In this document: piece after piece, positions 17,257 to 26,105 of the stretch
Numbering within the stretch: the first letter of the stretch is position 1
Layout: each line of letters starts with the position of its first letter
Source of the DNA: a virus
Length of the DNA stretch: 64,000 nt
Virus record (IMG/VR): IMGVR_UViG_3300046467_002136
Span: 1 to 64,000 of that record
Direction: 5' to 3' (one strand)
Program-made: the position numbers and the translations under genes
The notes under the pieces: model-generated
Database searches by the model: none
The model's input: only the letters and a program-made list of their open reading frames with translations
What the model was told of the DNA's origin: nothing

Positions 17257-18112
17257 AATGGAACACTACGCCAACGGCATTTCGATACAACGGGCCGCTA
17301 TTAAAACTCCTACACATGTTGTAGAGCAGCTTCTGGATCTACGCGACCAACAACTTCACGACCAGTATGAATTTGATGGCGATATTGCGATACATAGAGA
17401 TAGTGGTATCCATTATCTTTTAGAGAAGGATATTCTCCAACAACCCGTTCGCGTTCACCCACACGGACACGATGGAATGGAAGCCGTCGATACACAGTTT
17501 TGGAAGGACTGTGATCGTCTCTGTTATGGCGCGGTGCTCGAATATATTAAGAAATATCCAACCATTATTGCTTCCCTGTGGTGGAGAAACCGTGGTCATG
17601 TTCTGATTTATGAACCCGGAGCTTTTTTGGGTTTACATCAAGACCAAGATGTTGGTTACACTTGGAGCAATCGCGATAATGTTGTTGGAAAATACGAAAT
17701 CTCAACTCGTAATACAATTAGCACTACCATGCATATCGTCGATTCCGACGGCGGTGAAATGCATTTCCCTTACGCCGACCTGACTGTTGAAGCGTGCGAA
17801 GGCGATATTCTGATCTTTCCTGCTAACTATGTAGCTGCTCATGAGGTCACCCCCATCAAAGAGGGTAGTAGGCGGATCTCTTATCTGGCTTGGTTCGGAC
17901 AGGGTTCGACTGAACCGCTAGTTCAACCAAATGGGCCACTAGATATCGTTGAGCCCGTAGGGGACAGGGTCGACCCGTTTATGTGGTGTCCAACCATCGC
18001 CGACGATTTCATTAATGCTTCGGGTTGGACCGACGATGAGATGAAGTTCAAATATCCTGCATGGCGCAGGGAATCTGTACCGAATTACCACATCAATAAA
18101 AAGGGCGAATGA
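17246..18112 (+). CDS. 2OG-Fe(II) dioxygenase (WWxxxGH subfamily)
   Basis: 288 residues from the ATG at 17246; in-frame ATGs at 17249 and 17258 are alternatives. The longer TTG start at 17213 lies deeper in the upstream gene and is not preferred. WWRNRGHVLIY is followed by His131-x-Asp133 (GLHQDQD), GDILIFPANYVAAH with His199, and GSRRISYLAWFGQG supplying the 2-oxoglutarate arginine. It is the second of three plus-strand genes of this subfamily. The next gene starts at the base after its stop. Confidence 0.8.
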   Translation: MMHEMEHYANGISIQRAAIKTPTHVVEQLLDLRDQQLHDQYEFDGDIAIHRDSGIHYLLEKDILQQPVRVHPHGHDGMEAVDTQFWKDCDRLCYGAVLEYIKKYPTIIASLWWRNRGHVLIYEPGAFLGLHQDQDVGYTWSNRDNVVGKYEISTRNTISTTMHIVDSDGGEMHFPYADLTVEACEGDILIFPANYVAAHEVTPIKEGSRRISYLAWFGQGSTEPLVQPNGPLDIVEPVGDRVDPFMWCPTIADDFINASGWTDDEMKFKYPAWRRESVPNYHINKKGE

Positions 18113-18889
18113 ATGTGGGCAGAGCATTTAGGTGGAGGAGTGGTCAAATTTCATGACTCCATCGAAATTGAAGATGGGGTTCTGAATACTCTTGAACAAA
18201 TGGCAGATCAAGCTCTGCTAGAAATGTATGATTTAGATCCTAAGGGTAGATTTGGGATCAATCAAAGTGGGCATGTTATCCCCGCAGATCAAATATCGAA
18301 AATGCCTATTCGCATCAACCAACCATTAGACCCAGATTTCTTTGGTCGTTGTGATGCGGCCATTTACGAAAACCTACTTACTTATTGCTCCCACTTTCCG
18401 GACGCTATGCCTTCATGTTGGTGGTCCGCAGGGGGACATGTCGCCGTCTATCGAAACGGTGGGTTACTAGGGCCACATAGTGACAACGATATTAATTATC
18501 ATTACGGAGACCACCCCAAAGACCAGACGGCCCTATTCAATGTTGTTTCATCCACTTTGGTATTGGGTGCAGGGTTTACCGGTGGAAATCTTAAATTCGA
18601 ATACTTGAATATTGAAACTAGGGTTGGCCCGGGTGATCATATTCTGTTTCCAGCGAACTACATGGCGACTCACTCCATCACAGAAATTCATGAAGGAACG
18701 CGATATAGCTATATTTCTACTTTCGGACAGGGAACATCAGCACCAGACCGGGGAATTGTTATTCAACCCAAGAGAGAGTCTGGAATGCAGGGCCGATCTT
18801 GGCTCCCAAGTTTAGAAAAAGACTTTATTGCAAAAGTGGGTCCTGATCATAAATTCGCACCTAGGCCACGAGATCACCAAAGAAAATGA
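18113..18889 (+). CDS. 2OG-Fe(II) dioxygenase (WWxxxGH subfamily)
   Basis: 258 residues. WWSAGGHVAVY, then His122-x-Asp124 (GPHSDND), GPGDHILFPANYMATH with His187 and Arg197 (GTRYSY), ending with the STFGQG motif shared by its neighbours. Its ATG directly follows the upstream TGA and its own stop overlaps the next ATG by 4 bases. All ligands are present, so it is probably active. Substrate unknown. Confidence 0.8.
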   Translation: MWAEHLGGGVVKFHDSIEIEDGVLNTLEQMADQALLEMYDLDPKGRFGINQSGHVIPADQISKMPIRINQPLDPDFFGRCDAAIYENLLTYCSHFPDAMPSCWWSAGGHVAVYRNGGLLGPHSDNDINYHYGDHPKDQTALFNVVSSTLVLGAGFTGGNLKFEYLNIETRVGPGDHILFPANYMATHSITEIHEGTRYSYISTFGQGTSAPDRGIVIQPKRESGMQGRSWLPSLEKDFIAKVGPDHKFAPRPRDHQRK

Positions 18890-19470
18890 ATGCAGTGTTA
18901 CCTTACGAAGAAATAATTACAATAGATAATTTTTTAAGTCGAGAACAATGCGACTGGTTTATTCGTTTATTTCACGCAGAAAATACTGACTTTGCTGAAC
19001 CTGGCGAACGATTTGGGTCGGAACTGTTATCACAACATCTCGAAATACTTCATCTCGATCAGATTTATTTCTATAAAGAAGTTAAATATATTGCTGCAGA
19101 ATGGGCTCGCTTAGTTCCGATCCCAAATGCTTTTCCTGATTACATGCAAGTAGTGAGAAGGGCACCGGGAGCCTCTCTCGGTTCTCATATCGATTTTGAA
19201 GACAGGGTTTATAGTTCAATAATTTATTTGAATGATGATTTTTCTGGTGGAGAAACAACAGTAGGTGACAGAACTATTAAACCTGAAATTGGGAAATGTA
19301 TCGGTTTTTATGGAAGTCATGTGCAACATGAGTTGCATGAAGTAAGAGATAACTCTAGATACATTCTTATTACATGGTTCAGAGATCTTGAGAATCTACC
19401 TTTAGAACGAAAAGAAATTGCCGCTCAGAGACAAAAAAATACAGAGTTGGCTAGTTCCTTGTTTAACTAA
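18886..19470 (+). CDS. 2OG-Fe(II) dioxygenase, prolyl-hydroxylase-like
   Basis: 194 residues. His101-x-Asp103 (GSHIDFED), strand SSIIYLNDDFSGGETTV, distal His151 (HELHEV) and Arg158 (SRYILITWF). It lacks the WWxxxGH motif and belongs to the shorter P4H-like type. Base composition appears more A/T-rich than its neighbours, which may mean separate acquisition. Its end overlaps by 8 bases the convergent gene on the other strand, leaving no room for a terminator. Confidence 0.8.
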   Translation: MNAVLPYEEIITIDNFLSREQCDWFIRLFHAENTDFAEPGERFGSELLSQHLEILHLDQIYFYKEVKYIAAEWARLVPIPNAFPDYMQVVRRAPGASLGSHIDFEDRVYSSIIYLNDDFSGGETTVGDRTIKPEIGKCIGFYGSHVQHELHEVRDNSRYILITWFRDLENLPLERKEIAAQRQKNTELASSLFN

Positions 19471-20155
19471 AAGGATTGATGAGCTCAGAGAACCACTCTT
19501 GACCGGTTCCCTGTCCGCCCGGCGGAGTGCCTTGGCCAAAGAACTCTAAATAAGTGATTCTCTCGCCTGCCGTCACCGGGTTCACAGCGTGAGCCCCAAT
19601 AAAGTTGCAGGGGTACATCACAATTGTTCCCGTCTCAGGATTCATTGACGTATTTGATGTAGCAAATTCAAGTCCGCCGCCTTCTTCAGCTTTCTTAAGA
19701 ATCAAAGCAGCGGTAATTTCGTTGTAAATTGGAGCTTCGGTTGCGGGAGTTTGACCTGGGGTGTACTCGATTTCTCGATCTGAGTGACTTCCCATACCTT
19801 GTCCGTTCTCGTAACAGGCAACCTGCCCATCAACCCTCCACCAAATTGATCTCCACACGGAGGGGTGAATATGAACGTATTCGACCAGACACTCGTGCAC
19901 TATATTTCTTATCTCGTTGTAAAACGAGAGGTCTTCCCCGTCGGGAGTTAGGTTTAAAAAGCGGGTTGGGGATGACTTTATTTGCTCTGGGGTGAAGGTG
20001 TATCCACCTCTATTCACATAGTTGCCATCATCGTCGATTGTGTAATCGCTTGGCTCACATTCCCTGCGCAACGACATCCAATTATCTAAAACATCTGGAT
20101 CTACGTTAAAAACGTCCGGAAACTCGACAATTCCTCCATGGTGAACTACCTTCAT
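19463..20155 (-). CDS. 2OG-Fe(II) dioxygenase (WWxxxGH subfamily)
   Basis: 230 residues from the ATG at 20155, chosen because it overlaps the upstream stop as ATGA and has GGGGAGAAAG just upstream. WWRVDGQVACY, His124-x-Asp126 (GSHSDRE), EEGGGLEFA, GTIVMYPCNFIGAH with His189 and Arg199 (GERITYLEFFGQG). Fully equipped active site. It is the last gene of the minus-strand operon that starts upstream of 27772. Confidence 0.8.
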   Translation of the reverse strand: MKVVHHGGIVEFPDVFNVDPDVLDNWMSLRRECEPSDYTIDDDGNYVNRGGYTFTPEQIKSSPTRFLNLTPDGEDLSFYNEIRNIVHECLVEYVHIHPSVWRSIWWRVDGQVACYENGQGMGSHSDREIEYTPGQTPATEAPIYNEITAALILKKAEEGGGLEFATSNTSMNPETGTIVMYPCNFIGAHAVNPVTAGERITYLEFFGQGTPPGGQGTGQEWFSELINPFS

Positions 20156-20796
20156 ATTCTTTCTCCCCATCCTTCGGGCACATCGTTATTTTTAGCTGAC
20201 TCTTCTTTAAATTCTCTAGCTTGCACTCCCGGAGGTAAGACAATCGGGACAAGAGAACTTAGCGGGTCATTGAAGAATAGGTCCGATACGGATCGCGCAT
20301 CGTCTCCACTGAGCCACATGAAGCGTCTCAGATCACCCATCTCGTGTGACATGGGGTACCCATAGATACCGCACTCAACGTAGCTGTTGAGCAAGGTGGC
20401 GTTTTCTCGAAAGTCCTCCCAGTTGGTCGGGTGAACCCAATTGCAGTCAACATAAATACCTGAAAAGTCAGCTGCTATGGCAGCATCCATCGTTGGATAT
20501 GACTCGGCTCTGGGATAAATGCCTTCTTCTGTGACCATCGTTTGCTTTTCTTCATCCCACACGGCGCTTTCTCCGATGATGACACCACCAAACTGAGAGA
20601 CAGAAAACACAACATCTGCTTCTTCGAATACTCGATTTAGAGTTTCGACTTCTTTCGTTCCTACCAAACGAGCTCGTTCTTGGGTTAATTCGGAACGACT
20701 CTTTGTGGCTGACAACACGTTGTGACCGGCTCGAAGTAACGCATCAGCGATGGTGGCTCCCATTGCCCCTGTGTGGAGTATTCCTATTGTTGCCAT
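20152..20796 (-). CDS. NAD(P)-binding beta-hydroxyacid-dehydrogenase-like protein, short
   Basis: 214 residues. The N-terminus IGILHTGAMGATIADALLRAGHNV is the GxxGxMG Rossmann motif of the 6-phosphogluconate / 3-hydroxyisobutyrate dehydrogenase superfamily, followed by ADVVFSVSQFGGV. The protein is about 80 residues shorter than the family norm and seems to lack the usual C-terminal helical domain, so it may be a single-domain reductase. It is encoded between two oxygenase-type genes and overlaps both. Confidence 0.65.
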   Translation of the reverse strand: MATIGILHTGAMGATIADALLRAGHNVLSATKSRSELTQERARLVGTKEVETLNRVFEEADVVFSVSQFGGVIIGESAVWDEEKQTMVTEEGIYPRAESYPTMDAAIAADFSGIYVDCNWVHPTNWEDFRENATLLNSYVECGIYGYPMSHEMGDLRRFMWLSGDDARSVSDLFFNDPLSSLVPIVLPPGVQAREFKEESAKNNDVPEGWGERI

Positions 20797-21389
20797 AGGT
20801 CGTCACTCATCACGCCTTGGCGTGTTTCTCGTTGTATCGCCGTGCCTGTGGGCTCATAGGGGTAGAGGTTACCAGCTATAGAGACACGGTCTCTGTCAGG
20901 GAATTGTCTTGTTGTCATGTGTTGGTAATAGGCCCCAAAGATGACCAGTAGACCCGGACGAAGCGAGATGCTTTCAAGCTTTTCGAGACGATTGCAGTAC
21001 ATGATGTGAATCACCATGTCAGCATCGTCCTCCTCGCCCAAGGGGTAGTAGCAGAAGGAAAAGTGTTCTTCTGGATTCAACCAAGTATTCGACCAGTGGG
21101 AATGGGCCATGACGGACTGCCCGGGTCCTGTATACACACCCCAAATGGCGTCTATGTAATACGGTCGGCCTAACAACTCGCAGGCAGCACTTGTGATCTG
21201 CTGCCGCAAATCCATCGTGATGCTCCCAGTTGGTAAGTCGAAGTCCTTATGCGGCTCATGTTTTTCAACAACAAAATCATGAATAGCTTTAGCATTACGG
21301 CTGTCCAACTCACATGTCCAATAGCCAATATCAACAATTGAATGCCGTTGGGCATTTCGTATCGGCGAGGGTCGCTCTCTATCTTGCAT
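20784..21389 (-). CDS. Putative 2OG-Fe(II) oxygenase, HxH type
   Basis: 201 residues from the ATG at 21389; a longer start at 21455 would overlap the upstream gene by 77 bases. The core GPGQSVMAHSHWSNTWLNPEEHFSFCYYPL, then LRPGLLVIFGAYYQHMTTRQF and Arg168, fits the 'putative 2OG-Fe(II) oxygenase' family (PF13759-like), in which HxH (His96, His98) replaces HxD. Distal His157. Metal binding is plausible, but activity is less certain than for its HxD neighbours. Confidence 0.6.
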   Translation of the reverse strand: MQDRERPSPIRNAQRHSIVDIGYWTCELDSRNAKAIHDFVVEKHEPHKDFDLPTGSITMDLRQQITSAACELLGRPYYIDAIWGVYTGPGQSVMAHSHWSNTWLNPEEHFSFCYYPLGEEDDADMVIHIMYCNRLEKLESISLRPGLLVIFGAYYQHMTTRQFPDRDRVSIAGNLYPYEPTGTAIQRETRQGVMSDDLWQQ

Positions 21390-22197
21390 CGGGGAGTTTG
21401 TAACCTTCTGGCATATAGATATTTGTTGTTGTGTCTGCCATTTCCGGGTGTTCAAGTGGATCTATAACAGACTCGTTAAATTTGCCGTTTGGCGTTCCGT
21501 GACAGTACCACCCTACATGCGAATACCTTGACCCTCCGGAAACCTCAGAAACAGAATGCGCCGCCATGTAATTTGCAGGGAATAAAATAATGTCGCCCTT
21601 GCTTGGCTTGTATTCAATATCTAAGTATTCCCACGACACCAGTCCCCCCGTGAAATTGGTTCCGTCTAGCTCTGTTTCGGTCTCGACATGATCGTTGAGG
21701 AATGCCAATGTAGACACTACGGTGCGTGTGGCTATCTGATCTGAGGGGTGTGGCGAACCGTACTCATAGTCTGTGCTTTGGTCGGAATGTAGACCCAAGT
21801 AACAGGTTTCGGGATAGACCAGGATGTGTCCTTTAATTTTCCACCAGATGCAGTTGCCTGCCAGCGGGAATTTGTGGAGGTAGTACCACAGGCATAAGTC
21901 TCTAGCGTCTTCAAGAGCCGTCAAAGCTTCTTTGGCTTTTGGGTTCATGTCTCTGTGGACATAGGCGCAGTGCCTAGGCATGCTCCATACGGATGCCGAG
22001 GGGAAGAAATATCCGTTCCGGTTTATGTACCCATCTTCACCACTAATGGGGTCTTTGCCCGGTGTATACATGTCGGCAATTTCTTTTTCCGCCGACTCTT
22101 GAGAAAATTCTCGAATAAAGTCCCAGTCGAGCTCCACCGCGTTCCGATAGAGAATAACGCCACTACCGAGTTCTTCACCGTCCAAGTTCATGTTCAT
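21379..22197 (-). CDS. 2OG-Fe(II) dioxygenase (WWxxxGH subfamily)
   Basis: 272 residues. WWKIKGHILVY, His137-x-Asp139 (GLHSDQS), a long insert before the GGLVSWEYLDIEY strand, GDIILFPANYMAAH with His214, and Arg224 (GSRYSHVGWYCHGTP). All ligands present. Closest in pattern to the plus-strand trio at 16225-18889. It overlaps the upstream TauD-type gene by 23 bases. Confidence 0.8.
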   Translation of the reverse strand: MNMNLDGEELGSGVILYRNAVELDWDFIREFSQESAEKEIADMYTPGKDPISGEDGYINRNGYFFPSASVWSMPRHCAYVHRDMNPKAKEALTALEDARDLCLWYYLHKFPLAGNCIWWKIKGHILVYPETCYLGLHSDQSTDYEYGSPHPSDQIATRTVVSTLAFLNDHVETETELDGTNFTGGLVSWEYLDIEYKPSKGDIILFPANYMAAHSVSEVSGGSRYSHVGWYCHGTPNGKFNESVIDPLEHPEMADTTTNIYMPEGYKLPDAR

Positions 22198-23935
22198 CCA
22201 TCTCTAACATGATGGTCAGAAAGTCTCGGATGTCCCCAACGATCTCTTTGCGTTCTTCGTTTGTTTTTAGATGATTGAAACATCCGAATACGGTATCGAC
22301 AGCAAATTGGACTAAAAAATCTTTAGGAGGTTGTCCTCCATTTTCTTCGAAGTGGCCCGTATACGAAATGAAGGGTAAATTCTCCCACCTGTATGGTCGT
22401 TCTTTATGGCTTGGGTAATGCATAAAGTCCGGATAGTGCCAAGCATGACCAGCGTGTCGGAGATCTCGACGAGCTTCAGTCATGGCGACGATTTGATTTA
22501 CGCAGTTGCTAAATAATGGATCGTCTACTGATTTGTATGCTCGGGAAATGTCTCCGTTTTTCGTAAACATAAAGATTTGACCCATTGGATCTACTCCGGG
22601 ATTCCAATATGGAGCATATTTAGAACAGAGAATATGGTTCTGGTCAAAAGGAATTTTCACAACATGAAAATCTGGGTATGGGAGCTGATCACACTCAGCC
22701 CAGTTAGATCCTTGAATTTGTTCCCATAAAGTTGTTATCTGATCTGGAATGTTCGAATATTCATCTTTAACAATAAAAAATATTGTTACGGAGTTGACTA
22801 AATGTTTGAATTCAGGAAGGGCGTAAATCCCTTTAGTGAGCACCAAGGGAATATGATCCGGATTCGCTACGGCGCTTGCCCAATCATCTTTTACGGGTCC
22901 GTCGTTTTCGCTACTGAACTTTTTACTAACTGTTAAGCGTTCATCTTTTGGTGGATTACCAACCTTTGGAGGAGGCTCAACTATCTCTGTGAACTTACTG
23001 GGGTCGTAATATGGTTTATCTATCCCCACTTCATAACGAGTAAAGACCCTTTCCTCAAATTGGAATTCAGGACTAAAGGCATGGATGAGGTTTCTGTTAT
23101 CCCAAATAAACAGATCTCCCACATCCCAAGACCATCTGAATCGAAGATCTTCACGTTGGAGCCCGTTCAGCATCCATGCTTTTATCTCTTCCCATGGTTC
23201 AGTTGTTCCACCCACGGGGTTGCACTCTGTTGGATTAAACCAAAACGAGGTTTTCCCAGTAGCGGGGTGGGTTCTCAAAGCTGGAAATGTTACTGATTTC
23301 CCATAATGAGGGGAAGTCAACTCGTGTTCTCCGTGGTTTGCTTCTGGATCAGCTCCCAACGAATGAACTACTTGAAGATCCTTCAAATACTCTCTCATAT
23401 GTTCAGGCATAATTTCATAGAGATATTCCAAACTGGCGACCAGCGTGTCGTCATTACCGACAGCCTCTGTTCGTACATCCATCCGCATACTCTGAAGAGC
23501 AGGTGGGGACTCATGAAAAGGATTATCTACATGCCAATTGCCCCTAATGAAAGCTTCGGAAGATTCGAAGTCATTCAATGGGTGTTGTTCTACCATCCAC
23601 GAATGATCAACATTTAGGATATTTCCTTGCGACGGTGGGTCGTCGTCATCTCCCCTGTAAACAGAATTAACTATTGCTATTTGCTCTTCAACCGTGGGAT
23701 GCAAATACTTAAAACCAATAGCTTGATGTTTGGTGAATAGGTCAGCATAAAAATCAGAGTCATCAAGTATCTCTTGGGGGGTCACCCCTTGGATTCTCAA
23801 ACCCAATCGACCGAGATGTAGTCCTGACGCCACTCCGGTACCACTTGGGGAATCATTCCCATCTCCCCGTTCACGCGGTTTGTCAGCTTCGGCCATCGTC
23901 GTATCGTACCGCTGACCTTCAGGCAGGTTCGACAT
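22175..23935 (-). CDS. TauD/TfdA-type dioxygenase with unusual C-terminal extension
   Basis: 586 residues from the ATG at 23935, chosen over the 24031 start, which would overlap the upstream gene by 113 bases. Residues 40-310 are TauD-like: His135-x-Asp137 (NWHVDNPFH), THPATGKTSFWFNP, WDNRNLIHAFSP with distal His285, and a paired arginine RVFTR. The last 270 residues form a second, unrecognised domain (VTIFFIVKDEYSNIPDQITTLW...HAGHAWHYPDFMHYP), rich in His and aromatic residues. Ordinary TauD proteins are about 280 residues, so this is a fusion roughly twice the usual length. Confidence 0.78.
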   Translation of the reverse strand: MSNLPEGQRYDTTMAEADKPRERGDGNDSPSGTGVASGLHLGRLGLRIQGVTPQEILDDSDFYADLFTKHQAIGFKYLHPTVEEQIAIVNSVYRGDDDDPPSQGNILNVDHSWMVEQHPLNDFESSEAFIRGNWHVDNPFHESPPALQSMRMDVRTEAVGNDDTLVASLEYLYEIMPEHMREYLKDLQVVHSLGADPEANHGEHELTSPHYGKSVTFPALRTHPATGKTSFWFNPTECNPVGGTTEPWEEIKAWMLNGLQREDLRFRWSWDVGDLFIWDNRNLIHAFSPEFQFEERVFTRYEVGIDKPYYDPSKFTEIVEPPPKVGNPPKDERLTVSKKFSSENDGPVKDDWASAVANPDHIPLVLTKGIYALPEFKHLVNSVTIFFIVKDEYSNIPDQITTLWEQIQGSNWAECDQLPYPDFHVVKIPFDQNHILCSKYAPYWNPGVDPMGQIFMFTKNGDISRAYKSVDDPLFSNCVNQIVAMTEARRDLRHAGHAWHYPDFMHYPSHKERPYRWENLPFISYTGHFEENGGQPPKDFLVQFAVDTVFGCFNHLKTNEERKEIVGDIRDFLTIMLEMDEHELGR

Positions 23936-24932
23936 CAGTTCTCGTTTCCCATGTTGATTCAACCGATTGGTCTGGGACATCGAGTACTTGATGTCCTTCA
24001 TACTTCGGGCCGATGCGATCATCGTGTTCATTCAAACCTGTACGCAAGCTACCCATCCATGTCCATGGATTGTCGAGCATGTTTTGGTCTTTGGCGGCTC
24101 CATACGCTATTCGTGAATCCAACTGTGCTTGGTCCTCCCAAGCGTTGCCAACATTAAACTGGACTTCAGATAGCGCATCATCCTTCACGAAGGTGAACCA
24201 CATGTAGGGCATCCCTTTAGGGAAGGTGATAATTGAATTTAGTTTGGTGACTTTCCAGTTCATCGCAAATGGATCTGGCCACCAGCCGGGGATCATGGCA
24301 GACAGCGGAACAACGCCATCCATAAAGAAGTTTGGTGGACCGGAAATGAAAGTGCTGTATCCCTCAGGAGGATTGAATATCCAATCCACGGCAATAGACA
24401 GAATGCCAACGATTGATGGCATAGCTAAATCCCGCTCATAGCCACTTTCTACAGGTTCTGGTTCCGGCATATCGGAGATCTCAGGTATCTCCGGATGCTG
24501 TAGTTCTGGCATTTCATATTCGGGATCAACCCAATCCTCTGGAGGCTGTCCAGCCCAACGACGAGGAGGGATCGGAGGAGGAACCTCCATCACAACCTCT
24601 ATCCATGAAAACGTTTCCTCATCCCAAGTATAAAAATTGCCGTCATCCGGATATGGGGGCATTACGGGCACGGCTGCGACTTCTGAAGGTTTTTGAGTTG
24701 CTACACACTGTCTCGTTAGTCCACTAAGTACCGTAGGGACACTTCTGTCGTCATACTGTATAAAAGACACCTCTTCAGGGAGAATCACTTCCCAACCAAG
24801 AGTGTTAGCAACCGTTAACGGCAAACACTTGTAAGCATGTTTTTTATAGCTCTCGTCCATCCAATCCCGCCGAGGACGTGATTGACGAATTTCGGGAGGC
24901 TGATGGTGTACGCGAGTAAGTCCTACCTCCAT
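23919..24932 (-). CDS. DUF6065-like protein
   Basis: 337 residues. YKCLPLTVANTLGWEVILPEE near the start and GILSIAVDWIFNPPEGYSTFISGPPNFFMDGVVPL..MNWKVTKLNSIITFPKGMPYMWF in the second half match my memory of DUF6065. A Pro/Glu-rich insert (about residues 125-160, PPIPPRRWAGQPPEDW, PEIPEISDMPEPEP) separates the halves. Function unknown. It shares the pattern with the gene at 8255-9130 but has both conserved blocks more fully. Start and stop overlap both neighbours. Confidence 0.55.
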   Translation of the reverse strand: MEVGLTRVHHQPPEIRQSRPRRDWMDESYKKHAYKCLPLTVANTLGWEVILPEEVSFIQYDDRSVPTVLSGLTRQCVATQKPSEVAAVPVMPPYPDDGNFYTWDEETFSWIEVVMEVPPPIPPRRWAGQPPEDWVDPEYEMPELQHPEIPEISDMPEPEPVESGYERDLAMPSIVGILSIAVDWIFNPPEGYSTFISGPPNFFMDGVVPLSAMIPGWWPDPFAMNWKVTKLNSIITFPKGMPYMWFTFVKDDALSEVQFNVGNAWEDQAQLDSRIAYGAAKDQNMLDNPWTWMGSLRTGLNEHDDRIGPKYEGHQVLDVPDQSVESTWETRTDVEPA

Positions 24933-25420
24933 GTCTCTCCCTTGAGCTTCTTGCCATCAATTTGCTTTAAATTGACAGTTCCAGAACCGAGGGCAACCAA
25001 CCGACCTTTGTTTTCGATACGGGTTGTAACAACGGCAGCACTCTTGCTCAGAGATTCAATCGTTGAATAGGCGTCACAGATACCACCCTCGACGCTCTTT
25101 AAGTAGTTGATACTGAGATTGGAGGTCGCTACCCAAGTACCGGCAGGAACAAAAGGATAAACAACTAATGGCATAGCCGTATCAACAAGAGAAGCCAAGC
25201 AGGCACCGTGTAGCTGTCCGGTAAACATCAAGTGCTGATCTTTGACGAGGAAAGCGCAATGGCACACGCCACGCACATCATCGATTTCTACAATCGCAAC
25301 TTCAAGCCAAGCAGCGACTCCAGCGGAGAACCCGTTTTCCCCAAACTTGGTTCCAACCATGTTTTCAATGAATTCGGGATGTTTAACTTCAAGCTGCAGA
25401 TGCTGACTCAATTTGCCCAC
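24923..25420 (-). CDS. PaaI-type hotdog thioesterase
   Basis: 165 residues from a GTG at 25420. GQLHGACLASLVDTAM (68-83) is the hotdog-fold thioesterase signature (HGG-x-hydrophobic...D variant), followed by TSNLSINYLKSV and the typical strand AAVVTTRIENKGRLVALGSGTV. It is predicted to hydrolyse an acyl-CoA or acyl-carrier thioester. The long (32-base) overlap with the upstream gene means an internal start, such as the TTG at 25411, is possible. Unusual in a phage. Confidence 0.75.
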   Translation of the reverse strand: MGKLSQHLQLEVKHPEFIENMVGTKFGENGFSAGVAAWLEVAIVEIDDVRGVCHCAFLVKDQHLMFTGQLHGACLASLVDTAMPLVVYPFVPAGTWVATSNLSINYLKSVEGGICDAYSTIESLSKSAAVVTTRIENKGRLVALGSGTVNLKQIDGKKLKGETWR

Positions 25421-26105
25421 CTAAAGTATGTGCCGAATCTGACTCGCTTGAAAGATTAGTACCACGAGCCATTCCGGGCTGTTGGTGATTTCTATCGTTG
25501 TAGTCGTACATCGTGACTGCTGAGTACTTTAGCTTGTCTCCGATTATTGGTAACGACTTGTGAACGTAAGGGTAGTTGGACGGAAACACCATGAGGTCTC
25601 CCGCTTCAGGAGTGAACTTGATATCCATGTTGGGCAAGACCAGCTCTCCTCCCTCGTAACCGTCGTTTAGCCAACCAATCGTTGATGTCACAGCGCAGTA
25701 CGAGAAGCCGTGGTCGGGGTGCAGTTCAAAATGCTGACCTTCCGCATACTTCACAAAGTTTGTGGCTTCTTCAAACTCAAGATTGATGCCGTAATGCGGG
25801 CTGTAGTGGCTATGGACCGCCTGCCTCACAGGCTCGATATATTCTGTGTACACCGCACCCAAGTCTTCAAAACCGGGAGCTGTGACAGGCAGGGCCATTT
25901 CTGCCATTTTGAAGTCACTACAATCCCGGTAGTCAAGCATTTGATCCATGTCTCCGACAGTGGCTCCCTTCCATGAAAAGAACTCGTGTTCGCTGCCGTC
26001 TAAGGCCGCTTCGAGTCGTTCAATGAGGTTTGCCGGATCAGGCCAGACATTCTTGTATAAGATGATGGCCATAGCGGGATGGCCGCAGAAGCCTGCGATT
26101 TCCAT
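25389..26105 (-). CDS. 2OG-Fe(II) dioxygenase, prolyl-hydroxylase-like
   Basis: 238 residues. His129-x-Asp131 (FELHPDHG), STIGWLNDGYEGGELVLP, AGDLMVFPSNYPYVH with His182, and Lys193 (KLKYSAVTMYDYN), which suits the Lys-type 2-oxoglutarate contact of prolyl-4-hydroxylases. N-terminal half helical. The start shares one base with the upstream stop (TAATG). Confidence 0.8.
   Translation of the reverse strand: MEIAGFCGHPAMAIILYKNVWPDPANLIERLEAALDGSEHEFFSWKGATVGDMDQMLDYRDCSDFKMAEMALPVTAPGFEDLGAVYTEYIEPVRQAVHSHYSPHYGINLEFEEATNFVKYAEGQHFELHPDHGFSYCAVTSTIGWLNDGYEGGELVLPNMDIKFTPEAGDLMVFPSNYPYVHKSLPIIGDKLKYSAVTMYDYNDRNHQQPGMARGTNLSSESDSAHTLGGQIESASAA

Noticed and set aside
23936-24031. Longer N-terminus for the TauD-type gene
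   Set aside because: It overlaps the upstream gene by 113 bases and adds no conserved sequence; the ATG at 23935 is better.
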